Notes: generated by a model from the sequence alone, not told the origin. A stretch of DNA of 64,000 nucleotides from CAXSDR01 sp964236445 (GCA_964236445.1 CAXSDR010000002.1:10773-74772); one strand, 5' to 3'; shown: positions 52,707-62,906, counted from the first letter of the stretch. Translations and numbers: made by a program.

Positions 52707-54074
52707 ATGGCAGGGAAAATGAGATCTTTGTTCAGGTCCAGGCGAGCGCGCACAGGTCTCGTGATCTCGCTCGCAGCCGTGGCAGTTCCGCTCGCGGGCG
52801 CCCTGGGCACTGCCGCGATTGCGGCGCCGGCACCGCCCTCGGGCTTCACGCTGACCTGGAGCGACGACTTCAACGGTGGGGCCAACTCCGGGCTCGACAC
52901 CGGCACGTGGAAGTACGACACCGGCCCCGGCAGCACCTTCGGCACCGGTGAGATCGAGACCATGACCACGAGCACCGCCAACGTCTACCAGGACGGCGCC
53001 GGACACCTGGTCCTCAAAGCCCTGCACAACAGCAGCGACCCCCGCTCCGGCTGGACCTCCGGCCGCGTCGAGACCCAGTCCGCCGGCTTCGGCGCCGCCC
53101 CCGGCGGCGTCGTACGCATGGAATCGGTGATCCAGCAACCCAACGTGTCAACCGCCAACGGCGCCGGCTACTGGCCCGCGTTCTGGATGCTCGGCGAACC
53201 GCTGCGCCGCGGCGTCACCTGGCCCGGCTCCGGCGAGGTCGACATCCTCGAAGACATCAACGGGCGCAGCTCGGTCTTCGGCACCCTGCACTGCGGCGTC
53301 AACCCCGGCGGACCCTGCAACGAGTCCATGGGCATCGGCAGCGGCGAACGCGCCTGCGCCGGCTGCCAGACCGGCTTCCACGACTACGCCGTCGAGATCG
53401 ACCGCTCCACCACACCGGAGCAGATCCGGTGGTACTTCGACGGCAACAACTACTTCACCCTGCCCGCCAACCGCGTGGACGCCACCACCTGGGCCAACGC
53501 CGTCGACCATCCGTTCTTCCTCATCTACGACCTCGCCATCGGCGGCGGCTTCCCCGACGCCTTCGGCGGCGGACCCAACACCGCCACCGTCTCCGGCGGC
53601 ACCATGATCATCGACTCCGTAGCCGTCTACAACAAGGGGCCTGGCACGGGCGGCGGTGGCACCACTACTCCGCCTCCCCCGCCCGCAGGGGCGACGCAGA
53701 TCAACGGCCCCGGTGGCAAGTGCGTGGATGTCGGCGGTGACAACACCGCGGGCAATGGCGGTGCCGTCCAGCTCTGGAGCTGCCTGGGTCCTGCGGCGAC
53801 CGACCAGCAGTGGTCGTGGAACGGGTCGTCGCTGCGGACGCTCGGCCGTTGCCTCGATGTGACCGGCAGCGGCACGGCGAACGGCGTCAAGGTCCAGCTG
53901 TGGGACTGCAACGGCACCGGCGCCCAGAACTGGCAGCAGGTGGGCAACACGCTGCGCAACCCGCAGTCGGGTCGCTGCCTCGACTCGCCCGGCGCAAGCA
54001 CGGCGAATGGTGCACGACTGCAGATCTGGGACTGCAACGGCACCGGCGCGCAGTACTTCGTCAAGGCTGCCTGA
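52707..54074 (+). CDS. secreted GH16 endo-beta-glucanase with ricin-type CBM13
   Basis: 455 residues from the ATG at 52707; AAAGGG lies about 9 bases upstream (a GTG at 52698 is the alternative). Signal peptide at residues 1-40 (SLAAVAVPLAGALGTAAIAA). GH16 at 47-310 with catalytic Glu177, Asp179 and Glu182 in GSGEVDILEDING. A Pro/Gly/Thr linker (GGGGTTTPPPPPAG) leads to a ricin B-lectin (CBM13) at 330-455 with three QxW-type repeats (QLWSCLGP, QLWDCNGT and QIWDCNGT). It hydrolyses beta-1,3 or beta-1,3-1,4 glucans such as laminarin or fungal wall. It is alone, with a palindromic operator upstream and a terminator downstream. Confidence 0.93.
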   Translation: MAGKMRSLFRSRRARTGLVISLAAVAVPLAGALGTAAIAAPAPPSGFTLTWSDDFNGGANSGLDTGTWKYDTGPGSTFGTGEIETMTTSTANVYQDGAGHLVLKALHNSSDPRSGWTSGRVETQSAGFGAAPGGVVRMESVIQQPNVSTANGAGYWPAFWMLGEPLRRGVTWPGSGEVDILEDINGRSSVFGTLHCGVNPGGPCNESMGIGSGERACAGCQTGFHDYAVEIDRSTTPEQIRWYFDGNNYFTLPANRVDATTWANAVDHPFFLIYDLAIGGGFPDAFGGGPNTATVSGGTMIIDSVAVYNKGPGTGGGGTTTPPPPPAGATQINGPGGKCVDVGGDNTAGNGGAVQLWSCLGPAATDQQWSWNGSSLRTLGRCLDVTGSGTANGVKVQLWDCNGTGAQNWQQVGNTLRNPQSGRCLDSPGASTANGARLQIWDCNGTGAQYFVKAA

Positions 54075-54097
54075 GCACCGCTCACCCAGCTCCACCC

Positions 54098-54133
54098 CCG
54101 CGCGGTCGCAGACTTCGGTCTGCGGCCGCGCGG
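54098..54133 (+). terminator. terminator hairpin with UUCG tetraloop after the GH16 gene
   Basis: CCGCGCGGTCGCAGAC and GTCTGCGGCCGCGCGG pair over 16 bp (one G-T) around TTCG. The UUCG tetraloop is exceptionally stable. It starts 24 bases after the stop codon. Confidence 0.8.
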
Positions 54134-54288
54134 TGCTGTTCCCAGAGGCAGCCTGCGATGGGGACGCAGCCTCCCCCAGGACGTAGTAGGGCCAGACCTA
54201 CCTCCACCGGGCAGCTGTGCCCATCGCGCCTCGGGTCCGGTGCTCCTAGCGTCGAAAGACAAGGACGCACACCGGCCCGGGAGAGAAC

Positions 54289-55099
54289 ATGCGCTCAGTC
54301 CAGGACACCAGCCAGGCGGGCGACGGGATCGCCCTCTCCGTTCACGGGCTCACCTGCACCAACGGCGTGGGCGCCCGAGCCGTGCGTGCGCTGGAGGGCG
54401 TCGACCTCTCCTTCCGCCGAGGTTCTTTCACCGCCGTGATGGGGCCATCCGGCTCGGGCAAGTCCACCCTTCTCGCGAGCGCGGCCGGCCTCGAGCAGCC
54501 GAACGCCGGACACGTGGTCCTCGCGGGCCAGAACCTCACCCTGGCGAGCGAGAGCGAGCGCACACGCATTCGCCGCGACCGCATCGGCTTCGTCTTGCAG
54601 TCGTTCCACCTCATGCCCTATCTGAGCGCCGCACAGAATGTCGGGCTTCCCGTGCGGTTGGCAGGCCGGCGGCCCGATCGAGCACGGGTACGCACTCTCC
54701 TCAACGGGTCGGCATGGCAGAGCGAGCGGCAGACCTGCCCGGGGCGCTGTCGGGGGGATGCAGCAGCGGGTGGCTCTGGCTCGAGCGCTGATGACGGCTC
54801 CCGAGGTCATCCTCGCCGACGAGCCGACAGGAGCTTTCGACTCGCGCACCGCGCGCGATGTCCTTCACCTGCTGCGCGAGTCTGTGGCCGAGCTCGGTCA
54901 GACGGTGGTCATGGTGACCCATGACCCGGTTGCCGCTGCGTACGCCGACGCCGTGGTGTTTCTCGTCGACGGGCGGACAGCCGGCCTCGTCCCGGCCGGC
55001 AACGGGGTCCGCGCTCGTGGAGATGAGCCAGCTGACCGGCCACGGCACTGGCTGTGGGGCGTTCCATCCGGCATGACGACGCTCGCGCTGCTGTCCTGA
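54289..55099 (+). pseudogene. MacB/LolD-like ABC ATPase with two frameshifts
   Basis: The first frame has Walker A GPSGSGKST and the Q-loop (FVLQSFHLMPYLSAAQNVGL). After RVRTLLN one base is lost near 54705, and RVGMAERAADLPGALSGG follows in the next frame. Another base is lost in a run of Gs near 54765, and MQQRVALARALMTAPEVILA with Walker B DEPTGAFDS follows in the third frame. The end after VFLVDGRTAGLV is not family-like. It is the first part of a decayed exporter/two-component cluster; its permease is absent. Confidence 0.75.
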
Positions 55100-55176
55100 T
55101 CGTCGTCCCGGCAACCGCGCTGCTGACCGGCGCCTGCCGCCGCGGCTGCGGTGCCCTGCTCGGCGAGGAGGTGACC

Positions 55177-55418
55177 ATGGCGTACGCCGACACGAGCGCC
55201 ACCAGCGTCCTCGCGCGCCCCTTTCGCTGGCTGGTCGACCCGGCCCGGTGGCGCGACCTGGCCTTTCTGGCGTTCTGCTCGACCGGCGGGTTCGTGATGT
55301 CGACGCTGCCCGTCGCCCTCCTCGTCGACTCCGTCGCCTTGCCGGTGCTCGCTCTGGTGCAGGGAGGCCGGTGGTGGCTCTCGGTGGCCGTTGGCGTACC
55401 GCTGCTGCTGCTCCTGAC
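55177..55418 (+). pseudogene. N-terminal fragment of a sensor histidine kinase
   Basis: From the ATG at 55177 (GGAGG 6 bases upstream) the frame reads MAYADTSATSVLARPFRWLV, then DPARWRDLAFLAFCSTGGFV and two more membrane segments. This is the sensor domain opening of kinases that accompany MacB-like ABC genes in Actinobacteria. Near 55418 the pattern stops abruptly and joins response-regulator sequence, so the whole kinase core is gone. Confidence 0.55.
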
Positions 55419-55419
55419 G

Positions 55420-55562
55420 CGGGCATCGCCACCAAGCTCTTCCTCAGCGAGGCCGCGGTCGGCAAGCACTCGACGAGCATCTTCCGCAAGCTGGACCTGC
55501 CACAGGCTCCCGACGACCACCGCCGTGTGCTCGCCGTTCTCGCATGGCTGGACGCCCGCTGA
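55420..55562 (+). pseudogene. C-terminal HTH fragment of a NarL-type response regulator
   Basis: Forty-seven codons read AGIATKLFLSEAAVGKHSTS, then IFRKLDLPQAPDDHRRVLAV and the end LAWLDAR with a stop at 55562. This is the LuxR-type recognition helix and C-terminus found in regulators paired with the kinase type just upstream. The receiver domain is missing. Joining the kinase N-terminus to the regulator C-terminus requires a deletion of roughly 1.5 kb. Confidence 0.65.
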
Positions 55563-55585
55563 CCTCGTGGGGTTCGCTGTCCCCC

Positions 55586-56587
55586 ATGCGACTTCTGGTT
55601 CTCGGCGGCACCGCCTGGTTGGGCAACCATGTCGCGCGCGCTGCCGGGACTCAGGGGCACGAGGTCACCTGCCTCGCGCGGGGTTCCTCCGGCACGGTCC
55701 CGCAGGACGCTGCGGTGGTCACCGCCGACCGCACGCAGCCTGGCGCGTACGACGAGGTCCTCGACCAGCGATGGGACCTCGTCGTCGATGTCGCGCGGCA
55801 ACCGGGTCAGGTGCGGACGGCGGTGACGGCATTGTCGGGTTGCGCCGACTTCTTCGTCCTCGTGTCTTCCGGGAGCGTCTATGCCGAGCACAGCAGTGCC
55901 GGCGGGACGGAGGACGTCGCTCTCCTGCCACCGCTCGACGGCGACGTCATGGCGAGCATGGAGACCTATGGCGAGGCCAAGGTCGCCTGCGAGCAGCACG
56001 TGCTGCAGGCGTTCGGACCCGATCGGGCGCTGATAGCCCGCGCCGGGCTCATCGGCGGTCCGGGCGACGTCTTCGACAGGACCGGCTACTGGCCGCTGCG
56101 GTTCGCCAGACCGGCGACGAAGGACGGCGCGGTCCTCGTGCCCGACGCCCCCGAGCTGGCAACCCAGGTGATCGACGTACGCGACCTGGCGGCCTGGCTC
56201 GTCGATGCGGGAAGCCGTCGCGTCGCGGGGACCTTCAATGCCACTGGCGAGACGGTTCTGCTGCCCGATCACCTCGACCTCGCGCGCGACGTTGCCGGGC
56301 ACACCGGCCGGGTCGTACGCGCCGGGCAGCAATGGCTGAGCGAGCAGGGTGTGCAGCCGTGGATGGGCGAGCGCTCCTTGCCGTTGTGGCTCGACGACTC
56401 CGAGTGGCTCGGCTTCAACGCGCTTGACAGCAGCAGGGCCCGCCACGTCGGACTCGTGACCCGGCCCCTTCGCGAGACGCTTGTCGACACGCTTGCCTGG
56501 GAGCTCACCCGAGACGCGGCCGGCCCCCGTCGCGCCGGCCTTTCGGACGACGACGAGCGATCGCTGTTGGCGGCCCTGGAGGCGTGA
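55586..56587 (+). CDS. NAD-dependent epimerase/dehydratase family protein
   Basis: 333 residues from the ATG at 55586 (MRLLVLGGTAWLGNHVARAA). The dinucleotide loop GGTAWLG is intact, and SGSVYAEHSSAG with YGEAKVACEQ gives the extended-SDR catalytic Tyr/Lys pair (Y and K four apart). The C-terminal half (WMGERSLPLWLDDSEWLGFN) defines the substrate but I cannot name it. It starts 24 bases after the regulator remnant and is fully open. Confidence 0.88.
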   Translation: MRLLVLGGTAWLGNHVARAAGTQGHEVTCLARGSSGTVPQDAAVVTADRTQPGAYDEVLDQRWDLVVDVARQPGQVRTAVTALSGCADFFVLVSSGSVYAEHSSAGGTEDVALLPPLDGDVMASMETYGEAKVACEQHVLQAFGPDRALIARAGLIGGPGDVFDRTGYWPLRFARPATKDGAVLVPDAPELATQVIDVRDLAAWLVDAGSRRVAGTFNATGETVLLPDHLDLARDVAGHTGRVVRAGQQWLSEQGVQPWMGERSLPLWLDDSEWLGFNALDSSRARHVGLVTRPLRETLVDTLAWELTRDAAGPRRAGLSDDDERSLLAALEA

Positions 56588-57061
56588 AGGCCGCCGGACG
56601 CCGAAGCAGCGCAGCGGATCGCCGGCGCGCCGGTCGTGACTCGCCCGAAGCATCCACCGCAGTGGCGCCGACCGAGATGAGCAGACCCGATGGCAAGGGC
56701 ACCTGCATGCTTGGAAAGAGCCCCGCCGTCTGCCGGTCTGCGGGTCGACGCCGGGCCGACTGCCGACGAAGGCGAAGCCACCGGCTCGGACAGCTTGGCG
56801 CAAGTGTCCGATCTGCGCCGGGGCGAAGGGGTGGCTCGGCATTGATCGCCCCACCCGCTGGGACGCACGATCGGCCATGCAGAAGACCTCCCGACTCGCC
56901 ATTGCGGCACGCGGCGAAGGTCTGGTTGAGCCCAGGGCACTGGCGGTTCGTGCCAGTCAGGCCGTGATCGACCTAGACCCGTTCGGAATCGACCCGGGTG
57001 GGCCCGGTTCGGGTTGACACGACACCCCAGGTTGGGTGTGACCCTTGGTGGCACCGCCGGC
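56588..57061. other. 474-base region without a recognisable gene
   Basis: No frame on either strand looks protein-like, apart from short GC-rich open frames. Near 56980-57035 there is a local inverted-repeat-like tract (GACCCGGGTGGGCCCGGTTC). I see no clear terminator or promoter. Confidence 0.5.
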
Positions 57062-57501
57062 TCATCGTCGCGTCAGCCAATTCCAGCGGCGACGACGATG
57101 CTCCGTTTTCTCGGCTCGCTGTCGTGCGTCTCGGTAGTCGGAGTAGGCGTCGATGGAGACATGCCCTGCGACATGCCGCACGTGGCGCAGCACTGCTCGG
57201 CAGACCTGGTCAGCAGCACCGCGGTCGCTGGGGTCGAAATCGGCCACGTACACACAGCGCGTGGCTGCTTCGGGCGACCATCGGGCCCAGTGTGCACTGA
57301 GACGCTCGTTGTCACCCCGGTGGAGCGGCCGCAGGCGTAGGCGAAGTCGAAGGAGGCGGCTGCATCCGCCATCAGGCGACGGGCTGGGCTCTGCGATGTC
57401 TCCTGCGCGGCAGTGTCCGGGGTCTCTCGCTTACGCGGACGAGCTTCTGGTGGCCGAGTGACGTTTGCCGACCGTTCTTCTACGCGACCTGTCGAGGCCA
57501 C
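57062..57501 (-). pseudogene. degraded minus-strand gene of unknown family
   Basis: Upstream codons read LMADAAASFDFAYACGRSTG. The pattern then changes frame near 57335, where HRGDNERLSAHWARWSPEAA, YVADFDPSDRGAADQVCRAV and HVAGHVSIDAYSDYRDARQR follow. The second part has the composition of a real protein C-terminus (stop at 57062) but I do not recognise it. A frameshift and a missing start suggest a decayed gene. Confidence 0.4.
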
Positions 57502-57547
57502 CGCCGATCCATAGATTTGCGACGTTTACCTCCAACTAAGGTCGCCG

Positions 57548-58507
57548 ATGCAGACGAACGTCGCAGCTCGGGCACGCGGGATCACAACATCGTTCGGCGA
57601 CGTCAGAGCCCTTGACCACGTCGACCTCGACGTGGCTGCCGGCCAGGTCCACGGCCTGGTCGGCCCGAACGGTGCTGGCAAGACCACCTTGCTCGGGCTG
57701 CTGCTCGGGCTCGCGGTTGCGGACCGAGGCACTCTCGAGATCCTGGGCAGGCCGGTGGGTCGCTCCCTCGCGGTCCCCGAGGCCGTTGCCGGGTTTGTCG
57801 ACGCGCCGGGGCTCTACCCGACGCTGAGCGCGCGGGCGAACCTCGCGGCGCTCGCGCGGCTGCGAGGCCGGCGACGGGGCGAGGCGTCCCGAGAGGTGGA
57901 CGACGCCCTCGACGAGGTCGGGCTCACCGATGTTGCCGATGACCGCGTACGCGGGTTCTCCCTCGGCATGCGCCAGCGGCTCGGTCTCGCCGCGGCACTG
58001 CTCACCCGACCGCGGCTCCTGGTGCTCGACGAGCCAGCCAACGGGCTGGACCCCGCCGCCAAGCACCACGTCCACCGCGTCCTCGCCGGCCTCGCCGACG
58101 ACGGCGTCGCCGTCGTGCTCTCCAGCCACCGGATGGACGATCTCGCCGCGCTCTGCTCCGAGGTCACGATCCTCACGAGCGGCCGAGTCGTCTTCTCGGG
58201 CCCCGTGGACAAGCTCGCCGCCGAGAGCGGGGAGCTCGACTACCGGGTGCTGACCTCCGACCCGGCCGCCGCGAGGGAAATCGCGGCGGGCATGCCCGAC
58301 GTACGCCCCCTTCCCGGGGGCGGTCGGCCCTCAGCGGATGCGCTCGTCGTCCGCGGCAGCGTGCCCGCCCTGGACCAGCTCGTCGTGCGCCTGGTCGGCG
58401 CAGGCCTCGTCGTCCGTGAGTTCGGCCCCGTCGTGGCCCCGCTGGAGGCTGCCTTCCTCGCGCTGACGGAAGCCGACTCCGACGGGCACCGCGAGGTTCC
58501 CGCATGA
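57548..58507 (+). CDS. ABC transporter ATP-binding protein (ABC-2 exporter)
   Basis: 319 residues. Walker A is GPNGAGKTT (residues 39-47), the signature is FSLGMRQRLGL (as in BcrA/DrrA types), Walker B is LLVLDEPANGLDP and the switch is SSHRMDD. The C-terminal 90 residues form the extra domain of exporter ATPases. It overlaps the permease start by 4 bases (ATGA). With the permease and the phosphoesterase it forms a three-gene run. Confidence 0.92.
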   Translation: MQTNVAARARGITTSFGDVRALDHVDLDVAAGQVHGLVGPNGAGKTTLLGLLLGLAVADRGTLEILGRPVGRSLAVPEAVAGFVDAPGLYPTLSARANLAALARLRGRRRGEASREVDDALDEVGLTDVADDRVRGFSLGMRQRLGLAAALLTRPRLLVLDEPANGLDPAAKHHVHRVLAGLADDGVAVVLSSHRMDDLAALCSEVTILTSGRVVFSGPVDKLAAESGELDYRVLTSDPAAAREIAAGMPDVRPLPGGGRPSADALVVRGSVPALDQLVVRLVGAGLVVREFGPVVAPLEAAFLALTEADSDGHREVPA

Positions 58508-59856
58508 CCGCCACCGTCGCCCTCGCGCCGGCCCCCGCGCTCGCCGGACCGGCTCCGTTCCTTGCGGTCTACCGCTTCGAGCTGGTCAAGCTCGTCTCGC
58601 AGTGGCGGGTCCGGCTGCTGCTGGTGGCCTGCTGGCTGGCCCCGGCCGGCTTCGTCGCCGTCGTCAGCCGGCAGACATCGCTGCCCACCGACACGGTCTT
58701 CGGCCGCTGGATGGGCTCCACGGCCTGGGCGGGCTCGCTGGTCGTGCTCGGCTTCGCCAGCAGCTGGGTGCTTCCCCTGGTGACCTCGTTGGTGGCCGGA
58801 GACGTCTTCGCTGCTGAGGACCGGTTGGGCACCTGGCGCCACCTGCTCATGGCGGTCCGTTCTCCTCGCCTGATCTTCCTGTGCAAGGCGCTGGCGAGCC
58901 TGACCGTCATTCTGACGATGGTCGCCGGGCTGGCCTCCTCCGGCATCGCGGGCGGGATCGCCGCGGTGGGGCACCACCCGCTCGTCGGCCTCGACGGGCA
59001 CCTCCTCGCGCCCAGCGACGCCGCGGTCACCGTGCTGATCGCCTGGCTGTGCACCCTCGCCCCGACGCTGGCGTTCGCAGCTGTCGGCCTTCTCGGGTCG
59101 GTCGTCCTCGGCCGCTCGCCGATGGGGCTGCTGCTTCCGGCGCTCGTCGCGTTGGCGATGGACCTCGTCCTGATGCTGCCGGTGCCGGTGCCCGTTCGCC
59201 TGGCCCTGCCCAGTGGGGCGTTCCTGGCCTGGCGCGGCCTTTTCACTTCACCCACCCAGACCGGGCCGCTCGTCGCCGGCGTGGTTGTCAGCCTGGGCTG
59301 GGCCACCGTGTGCACAGCCCTTGCCTACCTGCTCTTCGTTCGCCGCGACTTCACCGACCTCGCGTACGACGGAGCGGGTCGGCGCATCGTCATCGCTGTC
59401 GCCGTACCGCTCGCCGCCCTGCTGGCCGTGAGCACCGCGGCCGCCGAGGCAACCACGTCCGCCACCGGGTCCGGCATCACCAAGGCGAAGCTCGAGCGGT
59501 CGTTGGCTATCTCGTTCGCCCACCTCTACCGGCTGCAGACCGAGGAACTCCACCGGCCGGCCGTCACGGAGGCGGAGCTCGCCAGCGGCGCGGACTGCGA
59601 CAAGGGCGGCTCTCGCGTCGTGGACAGCGGCCCCGGCAACCAGTGGCGCTGCGTCGTGTCGTGGCACCTGCCCGGCTCGTCAGCGGCCGGCAGCGCGACG
59701 TACCAGCTCGACGTGACCGCAGACGGGCGGTACGTCGCCGACGGGGACGGGCCCAAGGAGGTGAACGGATTCTTCCAGGTGCGGAGCGCGACAGGCGATG
59801 CACCCAACCCCCTCTGGCAGTTCGACGGCATCGTCGACCTGCTCAACCGCAAGTGA
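58504..59856 (+). CDS. ABC-2-type permease with C-terminal extracytoplasmic domain
   Basis: 450 residues. Six to seven membrane helices (residues 40-320) are followed by a 130-residue outside domain (ITKAKLERSLAISFAHLYRL, ELASGADCDKGGSRVVDSGP, CVVSWHLPGS). The two Cys residues in DCDKGG and WRCVV may form a disulfide. Such a tail is uncommon in ABC-2 permeases and may contact the phosphoesterase or its substrate. The phosphoesterase starts 30 bases downstream. Confidence 0.85.
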   Translation: MTATVALAPAPALAGPAPFLAVYRFELVKLVSQWRVRLLLVACWLAPAGFVAVVSRQTSLPTDTVFGRWMGSTAWAGSLVVLGFASSWVLPLVTSLVAGDVFAAEDRLGTWRHLLMAVRSPRLIFLCKALASLTVILTMVAGLASSGIAGGIAAVGHHPLVGLDGHLLAPSDAAVTVLIAWLCTLAPTLAFAAVGLLGSVVLGRSPMGLLLPALVALAMDLVLMLPVPVPVRLALPSGAFLAWRGLFTSPTQTGPLVAGVVVSLGWATVCTALAYLLFVRRDFTDLAYDGAGRRIVIAVAVPLAALLAVSTAAAEATTSATGSGITKAKLERSLAISFAHLYRLQTEELHRPAVTEAELASGADCDKGGSRVVDSGPGNQWRCVVSWHLPGSSAAGSATYQLDVTADGRYVADGDGPKEVNGFFQVRSATGDAPNPLWQFDGIVDLLNRK

Positions 59857-59886
59857 TCACGTGAGCACGTAGGAAGGAGAAACTTC

Positions 59887-62800
59887 ATGCAGGTAACGCG
59901 ACAACGCGTCCCAGTCGTCCGTCCCGGATTTCTCGGGACCCGCAGATTCCGTCTCGCGGTGGCCGGCACGACCGCCATCGTCGTCGCAGGCGGCGGCGTC
60001 GCCTATGGGTCGACCACGATCTTCGAGCACAACCAGGTCGGTACGCAGTACCCCAACGGCCTTCAGGTCTCGGCGGACCAGGTCATCGCGCCACGAGGCG
60101 ACCGCCTCATGACGCCGTACGGCAAGTTCATGGCCTCCACCGTCAGCCCCGACGGGCGGTTCCTCGCCGCCACCAGCGCCGACCGCGGGGTCTCGCTGCA
60201 GATCTTCGACCTGTCGACGTACCAGCTGGTCTGGCGCGCCGGTTCGGCCGTCGGTGTCGACCAGAAGCTGACGGACAACACCGTGGGGCAGGAGGCGCCG
60301 ACGTACTCGCCTGACGGCTCGGTGCTCTGGATGCCGAACGCACAGGGCCTCACCCGCTTTCCCGTGAACGCCAACGGCTCCCTCGGTGCCGGCACCACGG
60401 TCGCCATCCCCGACGTCGACGGCAAGGAGGCCCTCACCGGCGCCTCCGCGTACTCCGCCGACGGCAAGACCCTCTACGTCGCGGTGAACGGGCAGAACCG
60501 CGTCGTTGCGATCGACGCCGCGACCGGCACGGTCGGTCAGTCGTGGGCCGTGGGGATCGCGCCGCGCCAGGTGGTGCTGGCCGGCGGCAAGCTGTACGTC
60601 AGCAACGAGGGCGGCCGGACCGCTGCCGCCGGTGAGACCACCATGGACTCCTACGGCACCGCGGTCCCGGCGGACGGCTACCGCGGCACCTCCACGACCG
60701 GCACGCTGAGCGTTATCGACACTACCCAGCCGACCGCGGCGGTGAGCTCTATCTCGGTTGGCCTTCACCCCACAGCGATGCACGCCTCGGGCAACGCGCT
60801 GTTCGTCACCAACACCAACGACGACACTGTCTCGGTCGTGAACACGACGAAGGACAAGGTCGTGCAGACGATCGACACCCAGCCGTGGGCGGGCTCGCCC
60901 GTCGGCTACCAGCCCAACGGCATCACCTTGACCGCGGACGGCCATCTCCTCGTCACCCTCGGCCGGGCAAACGCGGTTGCGGTCTTCCGCTACCACGGCA
61001 AGCCGCAGTCACCCGTGGACTTCGTCGGCTTGCTGCCGACCGACTACTACCCGTCGAACGTCGCGGAGGTCGGCGGGAAGGTGGTCGTCACCAACACCCG
61101 CGGCATCGACGCCCGAGGTCCCGAGCTCACCTTCAAGGCGGGCCCCGGCACCACCCCGGTGACAGGGCACGGCACGCACAGCACCACCGCCTCGCTCACC
61201 CGGTTCTCGCTGCCGGACGACAAGGCGATCGACCCCGACACCGACGCGGTCTTCGCCCAGAACGGCTGGGGGCACGCGAGCCGCGACCTCAAGCGGGCGC
61301 AGGGAAAGCACAAGAAGGCTGTCCCGGTGCCCAAGCGGCTCGGCGACCCGTCGACGATCAAGCACGTCTTCCTGCTGGTCAAGGAGAACCGGACCTATGA
61401 CCAGGTCTACGGCGACATGGCGCAGGGCAACGGTGATCCGACCCTCGCCCAGTTCGGCGAGACGGTCACGCCCAACCAGCACGCGCTGGCCCGGCAGTTC
61501 GGCCTCTACGACAACACCTATGACATCGGAACCAACTCGGCCGAGGGTCACAACTGGCTGATGCAGGGCGACAACCCGGAATACACCGAGTCCAGCGCCG
61601 GCGAGTACGTCCGCAGCTACGACACCGAGGAGGACGTTCTCGGCCACCAGCGCTCCGGTTTCCTCTGGACGAACCTGCTGGACGCGGGCAAGTCGGCCCG
61701 CAACTATGGCGAGTTCCTCTACACCGAGGGCCGGCCCGTCGCCGCCACGTGGCAGCAGTACTACTGCGCGTCCAAGAGTGTCGACGCGGACGGCGACCCC
61801 GCCCAGTTGGTCACCCCGGAACTGAAGGGTGACTACCACTCCGTGATCCCGTCGCTCGACGCGATCACGAACCACAGCTCGCCGCCGTTCGACCTCTCGA
61901 TCCCGGACCTCTACCGCTACGAGGTGTGGAAGCAGGACTTCGAGAAGAACGGGCCCTCGGACTTCAACATGATGTGGCTCTCGAGCGACCACACCGGCGG
62001 CCCGGTGACCCCGCGCGCCATGGTCGCCGATGGTGACCTCGCCGTCGGCAAGGTGGTGGACACGATCTCGCACTCCAAGTGGTGGAAGGACTCGGCGATC
62101 TTCGTCGTCGAGGACGACAGCCAGGCCGGCGCCGACCATGTCGACGGCCACCGTGCCCCGATCCAGATCATCAGCCCCTGGGCCAACCACGGCGTCACCG
62201 ACAGCCGGTTCTACTCCCAGATCACCATGGTGCGGACGATCGAGCAGATCCTCGGGGCCACTCCGCTGAACCAGCGACTGGCCGCGGCGACGCCCATGTA
62301 CGACGCGTTCACCTCGAAGCGGCCGGACCTCACGCCGTTCACTGTCGTTCCGAACCAGATCCCGCTCACCGAGGGCATCCAGACGCCTCCGGCATGCGGG
62401 GTCGACATGGTCGGCACGGCCGGTGGGGCGACGCCTACGGCCACTCCCACGGCCACGGCCANNNNNNNNNNNNNNNNNNNNNNNNNNNNNNNNNNNNNNN
62501 NNNNNNNNNNNNNNNNNNNNNNNNNNNNNNNNNNNNNNNNNNNNNNNNNNNNNNNNNNNNNACGGCCACTCCCACGGCCACGGCCAGTCCCACGGCCACG
62601 GCCAGCTCCACGGCCACTCCCACGGTCACGGCCAGTCCCACGGCCACGGCCAGTCCCACGGCTATCTCCGCCTCCCAGTCGGGTATCGCGGCGCAGTGGA
62701 ATCAGTGGAAGAACTCCCAAAAACTCACCGGCAACGGCGCCCGCGCGGATGCCGCCGCTCCTGAGCTGATGAACCGCTACACGTGGTACGCCACGCACGA

Positions 62801-62888
62801 CTGGAAGGTGGCGTACCCGGGCGACAGCCGGGTTTACGCGCCGTCCCAGGTCCCGGGCGGCACGATCCCGTCCGCCGACAGCAACTAG
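59887..62888 (+). CDS. YncE-like/phosphoesterase-family membrane-anchored protein (assembly gap in linker)
   Basis: About 1000 residues. A signal anchor (RRFRLAVAGTTAIVVAGGGV) is followed by a YncE-type beta-propeller (residues 50-400) and then an alkaline phosphatase-superfamily/phospholipase C-like domain (HVFLLVKENRTYDQVYGDMA, with NTYDIGTNSAEGHNWLM and FVVEDDSQAGADHVDGHRAP). A Pro/Thr-rich repeat linker (TATPTATASPTATA) is broken by 100 Ns (62462-62561). A C-terminal unit (GIAAQWNQWKNSQKLTGNGA onward, end DSN) follows in frame. It would hydrolyse a phosphoester outside the cell and may be anchored to the wall by the long linker. A T-tailed hairpin follows. Confidence 0.82.
62436..62670. 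repeat. TATP-type tandem repeat with a 100-N gap
   Basis: Units of CCACGGCCA / ACGGCCACTCCC type encode TATP and TATA steps on both sides of the Ns at 62462-62561. The gap is exactly 100 Ns, so the real repeat length is unknown. The two flanks stay in one reading frame only if the true size differs from 100 by the right amount. Confidence 0.85.
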
Positions 62889-62906
62889 CACCTCCACAAG
62901 GAGAAC

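Noticed and set aside
61009..62190. Open frame of 393 codons on the minus strand in the phosphoesterase gene
   Set aside because: It is an antisense shadow with no start signal and no recognisable motif.
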